DNA of 64,000 nucleotides from Hygrophila difformis (taxonomy: Eukaryota; Streptophyta; Magnoliopsida; Lamiales; Acanthaceae): positions 18,688,620-18,752,619 of the forward strand of contig JAOANR010000004.1 in the NCBI GenBank assembly GCA_030278955.1. Direction: 5' to 3'. Positions 57,101 through 64,000 of the stretch are shown here, piece by piece (the stretch's first letter is position 1; each line of letters opens with the position of its first letter). The notes beneath the pieces were generated by a model. It saw only the letters and a list, made by a program, of their open reading frames with translations. It searched no databases and was not told the DNA's origin. Made by a program: the position numbers and the translations under genes.

Positions 57101-59855
57101 TGTAACACCCGAGGAAAAACAAATTCAAATTGTTTTGAACTACGTCATGACTTGATCCCTTCACAGGGTACGTAGGCAGCTTAGAACTAATTTCTAAGTT
57201 CAGTCACGAAATAAATCACAAAATACATCACGAATTAGACCACAAGGACGATAGGGGATGTTGAAACCAATTTAGACTAGGCTAAGTAGGACCCGGAAAT
57301 GTTGCGAGCGATAAGCCGGACTCGTAACAAGATTAAGGAGAAGATTCCGCAACGAAGACGCCCCAGGGAATCGAGCTAACACGTAGAAAACCGATAGGGG
57401 AAAGCGAGGGAAGACCCGACGGAACACGCGGAGCCGAACCGGCCGGTCCGGCCGGCACGCGCTGTCCGCGCGCCGCCGCGCGGCCACCGCGCGGCCAAGG
57501 GCGTCGCGACGCCAGGCCTGGCACGCGTGCTCCGCGCGGACAAAAGCTTAGGTGCGCGCCACCAGCGCGCCAGAGGTGCTGAAAGTGTAAACTTTCCTTC
57601 CATGGCGATTTTCTTGCCAAAAACCACACCCCTAACCATGGCAATCGAATCTCAGCCTTGGGGAAGGCTTAAGAATACCCTAGGGGCGCCCCAAACCCTA
57701 GGTTTTCAGTAAACATTCAGCCTCCACTCTCAATTCCCTCTCCAAGTTCGAAACTCTTTCGACACCACTTTCCGGCAAGTATTCCGGCGACGACGGGACG
57801 ACCGGGACAAGCCCCTGCCCTCTAGACTCTTGGTAAGCCATTGTGCAACGTTTCAATTCGTCCATAGATCTCAGAAACTCATATTCTAACCCTTTTTCCT
57901 TACTACGATTTCCCGTCGGAAAACGAACAAAAAGCGATCGGAGAAGTTGGCCGTTCGTCGTGACCCTAAGACGTCCGGAAACCCAATCCAGCGACCCTAT
58001 CATCATTCTAAGTAAGTTAAAACCTTACTCACAAATTTTCGTGGTTGTTTGTTGTTTAAATCTCGAGATATAGGCTTGTAACAAAAATCGGTTTTCAAAA
58101 ACCCTATTTTCGTCCAATTTTAAAGACTCACCAAAAACTCGACCTTCGGGAATTCAAACCGAAAACTTTTCAACATAAAAGTTGTTCCTAACACCTTTAT
58201 CTATCTTGTGTCCAAATTTCAGCCATTGACATTAGGTTTTGCTATCCCAATTTTCGCCATGAATTTTCTGTTTCAAACCGAACGATTTAAATCTGTGACA
58301 GATTCCTTCATTCAACTTGATGCATGTTTTTCACCCATTTTTCGAATGATTTAACTTTGCATTTCTAAACAAAAGTTGTAGATAATTGTGTCTAGATTAT
58401 GCCTACAAAATTTCACGAATTTTGGTGTTCATTTGATATGTCAAACGGCCAAGTTTTTAGAACTGTTTTGAATTCGTTTTAAAGGCCATGAGTATGCAGT
58501 GAGTTGCACTCGATTTTTGAGTACCAAGAATTCATTATTTCCAAAAACTTAAAACATGAAAGTTGTTCCTTAATGTGTCGTGTAGCTACTGTAAAAATTT
58601 CACATCGATTGGTTTTGAAATGAATTTTTAATCGGCGTTACACGAACCTGTGACGGAAACAGTTTTTAAGACGTAAATTATTCTTTGCAATAAACTCAAA
58701 TTTTAACTCACTTCGGAACCTTATTTCCAAAAACTTAAAACATGAAAGTTGTTCGTGTGTGTGTTTTTGAATTACTGGCCAAGTTTCAGAATTTTTGGAG
58801 GAAAAACGAATTTTAAATTAAGAAAGGCGCGAACTGCCTCGAATAGGATTTTTCGAACTTGAGAAAACTCGAACTATGAAAACGCGATATCGATCCTTTG
58901 ATAACTTTGAAATACGAACTTTCGAAAAATCCCGTTCACTAGGCTGAGCCGATCTTCATACTATCATTATCTTTGAGACTGCCTCGTTAGTGGTCTCCTT
59001 ACTATCTGAGATTGCCTCGTTAGTGATCTCGCGCGCTGTATTTGTGGATCGCCTCGTTAGTGGTCCTACTATCTTTTTGGATCGCCTCGTTAGTGGTCCT
59101 ACTATCTTTGAGACTGCCTCGTTAGTGGTCTCCCATTGTTTGGACTGCCTCGTTAGTGGTCCTATGTTGAGATTGCCTCGTTAGTGATCTCCCGGTATGG
59201 TGTCCTCTTCTTAGTTTACGGGATGAAAAGTAAAAGACTCGTGTGAGTGTTTCATTATGCTTAAATCGTATTTATCCTGTCTTTAATTATGCATTTAAAA
59301 TTTACGCATCTTAAATTATGCTTTAAATTTCGCTTTTTAAATTAAGTTCTTTAATCATGATTTTCCGCTGCAAATAAATCCTGTATTTTTAAATTCTCGT
59401 ACGATAAGCGAAATCTTTAGTTTAAACACTTGTAACCCCTTTTATTTGTTAGTTAGGGATTAACTTACTCAGTATATTTTTATACTGACAACCGTTGTCA
59501 TTTTTCTTTTACAGAGTATGTCGAGTGACGCATACGCATGCACTTGGGGGAATTATTTATGAACATTTTAAATTTCTGCATCGTACTGTTTTTACCGGGT
59601 CTGTTAAACCCGAGGATTTGGCCATGTTGGCCGTGATTTTACTTTCCGCTGCACTTACTTTATTTATTTTCCGCACGTGATAATTTCTACTATCGTACTA
59701 AGTATTATAAATTTCCGGACTATATCTTGAAATGTTTTAAATCTTTTACATACCCACAAGCCTTGTGTTTCCTTAGCGAGCTCGGGAAGCCGTGTCTTGC
59801 TAGGGGAATGCGGCGGTGACACCTCGGCCTGGGTTATCAAGTCCGGGGTGTTACA
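57101..59855 (+). repeat. 3' LTR of the young Tekay-like element
   Basis: 2,755 bp, nearly identical to the 5' LTR. Differences seen: G to T at 57,272, one C to A in the GC-rich block with a 10-bp extra segment at about 57,470, and GCA to GTG at about 59,765. Confidence 0.97.
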
Positions 59856-60940
59856 CTGCCCTTGGGTACTGAAGACATTGGATGGTCGGCCAGAAAATCG
59901 GCTACAATTTGTCCTTTCATAGCCTTTAGTGGTTGGTATTTCAGATCATACGCATTTAACTTCATGGCCAACTTAGCCATTCTTCGGCTACTAATTGGAT
60001 CATTCATCATAATTTTGACTATGTCAACCGAAGCTACCACTATTACCTGCCTTGGCTGAATATAGTATTCCAACTTTTGGCATGCATGATAAAGACTCAA
60101 ACACAACTTGTGAATCGGCTAATACCTGAATTCTGCATCTTTAAGGATTCTGCTCAGGTAGTAAATCGCCCGGTCTCTTCCTTCCTCATCTTTCTGGGCC
60201 AATAAAGCTCCTATAGACTCTTCGGCCGCTGCTATGTATAGCTTCAGCGGACGATCGAGGATAGGAGGGACCAACACAGGTGGGTTGATTAGTGCCTATT
60301 TCAATTGTTCAAAAGCTCTTTGTTGGTCGGCTCCCCATTTAAATTCCTCTTCTTTATTTAGCCTCAATAGATCGGTTAATGGTTTTCCCTTCCCGGCTGC
60401 ATTTGCCAAGAATCTTCTCAGAAAACCGATCCGGCCGAAGAATTTCTGCAAACTCTTCCTATCATGAGGCGGTCTGGCTTCTTGTATAGCCTTGGTTTTG
60501 TTTGCATCAACTTCTATGCCTTTGTTATGTACCAAGAACCCTAGGAAATTCCCTGCTTGCACTCCAAAAGCACATTTGGCTGGATTCATCTTGACTTCAT
60601 GTAGTCTCATTCTTGCAAATACTCTTCTCAGGTCGGCCAAATGGCTTTCCATGTCTTTGGATCGGACCATCGCGTCATCAATGTAGACCTCCACACAGTC
60701 TCCTATTAGGTCATGAAAGACATAGTTTAGGGCCCTTTGGTATGTGGCTCCTGCATTCTTCAAGCCGAATGGCATTACTACCCATTCATAAATCCCAATA
60801 GCTCCGGGGCATCTGAATGCAGTCTTGTGTACATCTTCTTCGGCCATAAAGATCTGATTGTATCCAGAATATCCATCCATAAAAGATAACATTCCTTGTT
60901 TCGCGGCTGAATCAATTAACAGATCAACGATAGGCATCAT
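59856..60940 (-). pseudogene. Tat/Ogre-like reverse transcriptase and RNase H, broken
   Basis: On the minus strand, reverse transcriptase (MLSFMDGYSGYNQIFMAEED; FGLKNAGATYQRALNYVF; VYIDDAMVRS) runs 60,940-60,296, stopping at a TAG (60,298-60,296). RNase H continues in the same frame (LYIAAAEESIGALLAQ), meets a second TAG at 60,121-60,119 and goes on to GQIVADFLADHP. It ends abruptly at 59,856, where the young Tekay-like element is inserted. The rest of pol should lie left of 48,444 but is not there, presumably because of the gap. Confidence 0.92.
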
Positions 60941-61880
60941 GTACTCTTCTTTAGGAGTAACTATATTGAGATTTCAATACAAACTCTCAATTTCCCATTT
61001 TTCTTTATTACAGGTACAATATTTGACAACCACTCTACATACTTAGCCAGTCTAACAAATCCGGCCGCTAACAACTTTTCTATCTCTTCCTTTATTTTCG
61101 GAACTATTTCGGGCGCTGCCCTCCTGGCCGGCTGTTTATGCGGCCTAAATCCTTCCTTGATGGGTAGCCTGTGTTCCACAATTGATCTTTCCAAACCAGG
61201 CATTTTTATATAATCCCATGCAAAACAATCTTTGAACTCAATTAGTACATCTCTGAATCAACTGGTCATGTGCTGATCTAGATTTGCACTGATTGGAATC
61301 TCCCTTGGATGTTCGTCTGTCCCAACGTTGACCATCTTCAGAGGATCTTGTGCTCTAAAATCCGGTGTCCGCTTCGGGATCGCGTCCATGAGTTCACTCC
61401 ATCTTGCCTTCTCATTCGGAGACTCGAGTTCGGCTAGTTCGAACTCGTTTGTATCATTGGTGCTTTCGTCCATTATTTATTTTCTTCGCCGTCCGGCCGT
61501 GGGTCGGCCTGGTATCTGACTTCAAATACCAAGTCTGTACAGTCACACTCAACCACCTCTGGGTATTGATCCCCTACTACTGCGAGAAACGGTTGTATGG
61601 GCTCCTCGTATAGTACTGCATCAATTCATCCGGCGGAGCTGACTGGAAATGGTGGTTGATCACCATCTTCTTCCTCTACTGTGCCATCATTATTCCAGAA
61701 CCATATTTTCTGATGAAGTGTAGATGGCAAACATCTAGCTGTGTGAATCCAGCGTCGGCCTAATAAGGCCGCATACGAGACCTCAGCATCTACTACAAAA
61801 AAACATAGTCGGAATTGAGATTGTTCCGATTGTGACATCCAATAAAATACATCCTTCGGCCGCCGTCTGTGCTCCCACAA
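60941..61880 (-). pseudogene. Tat/Ogre-like protease-RT linker and N-terminal RT
   Basis: At 61,203-60,961 is the start of reverse transcriptase (HRLPIKEGFRPHKQPARR; IEKLLAAGFVR; VPVIKKNGKLRVCIE), separated by a frame break from the body of RT. At 61,473-61,258 is an acidic linker. At 61,880-61,626 is the end of the protease domain (VVDAEVSYAALLGRRWIH). The pieces are in different frames. Confidence 0.85.
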
Positions 61881-64000
61881 AGCTTAATACTTTCATCCTC
61901 GTGGGTAGCAAATCCTCCCTTGATCGGCCGATCTTAGTCAGCATAGATAATGGCATGATGTTGACAGTTGCTCCACCATCAACAAACATTCTTCTCAATG
62001 GCCTTCCATTTACCCAGCTTTTAACATAAAGAGGTCTCACATGCTGAGACATCTTTGTGGTTGGAGGCGAGATAGTACTTGGTTGAGCTTCTGGGATGAA
62101 GGCCTTATATCCTTCCTTAAAGATCTTATCTTCGGTTTCTGGCCGAAGCGCTTCCATCTTGGCGAAACAAAAGTCCACTGTAGGCTCTTCTTCGCCGAAA
62201 TATTCACTTCCTTCTGACAGAACACCACAGCTGGTTCAGTATCAGAAAAATATTCTTCATTGCCTGCTGTGGTTGCGCCTACCATGTTTGCACTAGACCC
62301 AAAGTCGAACATAAATTGTCCAATTGAGAAAGTTTCATTATTTTGGAAAATGGTCATCTTGGGCTTCCATTCCCTAGTTCGTACTGGTCTACGCTTCCAC
62401 TCCTCCTTCGGCTTTGCATGATCACTATCGGCCTCAAGCTTTCTTTCTTTCGGCCAAAATTCCGTTTTATTCTTCAGACGATCCTGATCACCATTTGGCT
62501 CACAGTTTTTCTCTCTTCTTCTTTCGGCTGTCTTCAAACGGGCCGATAATACCTTATTCAGAATTCTTCTTTCAGACGAAGAAGAATCGTCCGGGAAGTC
62601 TTCTTCCATATGCATCATTTTGTACTCCTCCTCATATGTCATGGCTGCTTTTAACCGCTGCATTCTTCGTTTGAAGGTATGATATGATCCATTTCCCTTT
62701 GGCACGCTCTCATCTCTTGCCCTCCAAGTTGAGGCTCTAAATCGGCTATGGCCAAAATGCTTCTGATTTGGGGAATTTTGGACCCACTGGCCTACCTGAA
62801 TATTGGCCGGCGGTCTTCTAAATTTCTTCATTTCCGGAGACACAGCCTCTTCAGGAACTGTAATCTGTATTACAGTCTTTCCATTCCTTTTATCGGCTGT
62901 TAACTTCATCTCCGAATCCCAACCATTGGTAATTATCTTTAAATTCGGCTTTCCCCTTTCTTCCTTGAATTCTGACATCACTGTTCCTTCCGACTGCTTG
63001 ATCCATTCTTTGACCTCATAGTATCCCAATCGGTCAAAGATATCCGGAACCTTCTCTTTTCCCTTCTGTGGAGATCCTAATTGTCTCCAAACTCCTGCCT
63101 TTTTCTGAACAGATGGCTGAACTCCTAGCCGATCATGCGCAGAACCTTTGTTGGATGATGGATGGTTCCCAAGGCGATCATGAACAGACTTGTTTTGATC
63201 GGGGTGTACCATTACCATGTTAGCAACCGGAAACAGATTCTTATCTACTGCCATTAGTTTGTCTGGGAATTTCAACTTCCCATCATCAACATGCTTCTGG
63301 ATCATCTTCCTAAAATGTCCACAGACCGCAGTAGAATGAGTCGCCGATCCATGGAATCTGCACCACCCAGCCTCCATTTGTTCTTTAGTCGGCTGTGGAC
63401 GATTTTCTTTAAACTCAAACAATCCATTCTTCAGGCAGTAATCAAAGATCTCATCCATTTGAGATAGATCAAAAGAATAGAATCTCTGAGATTCATCTCT
63501 GACTTCTCCCTCCTTTTCCTTGCCTCTCACTGGCCGAAGAGCTGGACAAGTCAAAGGCTTTTTGATTACCAACTCGGCCCTTGCAACTTCGGCTAAGGCA
63601 GGAATCGTCCATGTTAAACTCTTCTCCAACCTCACACCTGTCCAGTGACTCTGCAAATGATGCAGCCGACTGGATAGGTTGTGATCTTCCGCTTTGGCTT
63701 CAGCTTGACTTAAAAGCCGTTTGTTCCGCCAGATAAGTTCCCATCCTCATAGCTTCGGCCGTTAATTCGGCTACAGTTCTTGGTCTTGTAACCATCAATT
63801 TATCCTTGATGGCAAACTTCAGATTTTGCTTCAGGATTTGGATATATTCGTACTCTGGAAGCATCGTCTTCATTTGAGCCTTGATAGCTTAAAATCTTTC
63901 TAAGAACTCATTGACTGTTTCTCCTGCTTTCTGCTTGGTAGAGGTTAGATCTACCACTGACACCTCAGGGCTGGTGTTGTAGAATCGGTCATGAAATAAC
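61783..64000 (-). pseudogene. Tat/Ogre-like gag and protease
   Basis: Gag enters at the right edge (DLTSTKQKAGETVNEFLERF, then a TAA at 63,891-63,889). It continues after a break as a long frame, 63,656-62,037, with CRFHGSATHSTAVC (a Cys/His knuckle-like motif), several copies of (V)HDRLG(N/V)(H/Q)PS and a charged C-terminal part. The protease lies at 62,178-61,783 with FVDGGATVNIMP, where the active-site motif is DGG in place of the usual D[ST]G. The gag N-terminus and 5' LTR lie outside the window. Confidence 0.85.

Larger units (their letters stand above)
48444..59855 (+). mobile_element. Complete young Tekay-like chromovirus (LTR retrotransposon)
   Basis: Total length is 11.4 kb: 5' LTR, primer site for initiator tRNA-Met, an extra leader ORF, gag-protease-RT-RNase H-integrase, chromodomain, polypurine tract, 3' LTR. 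The LTRs differ by about four substitutions and one 10-bp indel over 2.75 kb, so the insertion is recent. It lies in a minus-strand Tat-like element; CTGCC follows on the right, but the left target copy is hidden by the gap. Two lesions (an in-frame stop and a 1-base deletion) break pol, so it cannot move on its own proteins. Confidence 0.95.

Overview
The window is nuclear DNA of a flowering plant, most likely a eudicot. It holds one intron-rich host gene for a chloroplast protein, set among nested LTR retrotransposons, LINE remains, SINEs and MITEs. The species cannot be told from the sequence.

Layout. 1-6.7 kb: the 3' end of one Ty3/gypsy LTR, then a minus-strand LINE (ORF1 with DUF4283 and a CCHC knuckle, start of the ORF2 endonuclease), split by a 2,812-bp solo LTR with a perfect 5-bp target duplication. 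6.7-9.5 kb: AT-rich DNA with a degenerate tandem repeat of about 8 units, ending in a Helitron-like 3' terminus. 9.5-22.7 kb: an FTSHI4 orthologue, 16 coding exons, 848 aa, an AAA+ FtsH homologue that has lost its zinc-protease motif. Several MITEs lie in its introns. 22.7-28.6 kb: SINEs and seven copies of one Tourist-like MITE family, inserted into each other up to three deep. 28.9-33.3 kb: a LINE RNase H fragment cut by a decayed minus-strand Tat/Ogre-like element. 33.3-42.4 kb: mostly unassigned repeat-like DNA with three clusters of a 20-22-bp palindrome and an apparent two-exon F-box gene. 42.4-47.9 kb: decayed minus-strand Athila-like gag-pol. 47,944-48,443: exactly 500 N. 48,444-59,855: a very young Tekay-like chromovirus with nearly identical 2.75-kb LTRs, inserted into another minus-strand Tat-like element that runs off the right edge.

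Only FTSHI4 is clearly an intact host gene; in other plants its product works with other inactive FtsH-like proteins at the chloroplast envelope in protein import and plastid development. The F-box gene is the second candidate host-type gene. Nearly everything else is mobile-element DNA.

The most notable signals are these: (1) an array of short hairpins in the Tekay-type LTRs whose arms change in a compensatory way around a constant loop; (2) donor, branch-point and acceptor sequences shared between LTR copies, suggesting an LTR leader intron that contains this array; (3) the palindrome clusters flanking the F-box gene; (4) the self-nested MITE cluster.
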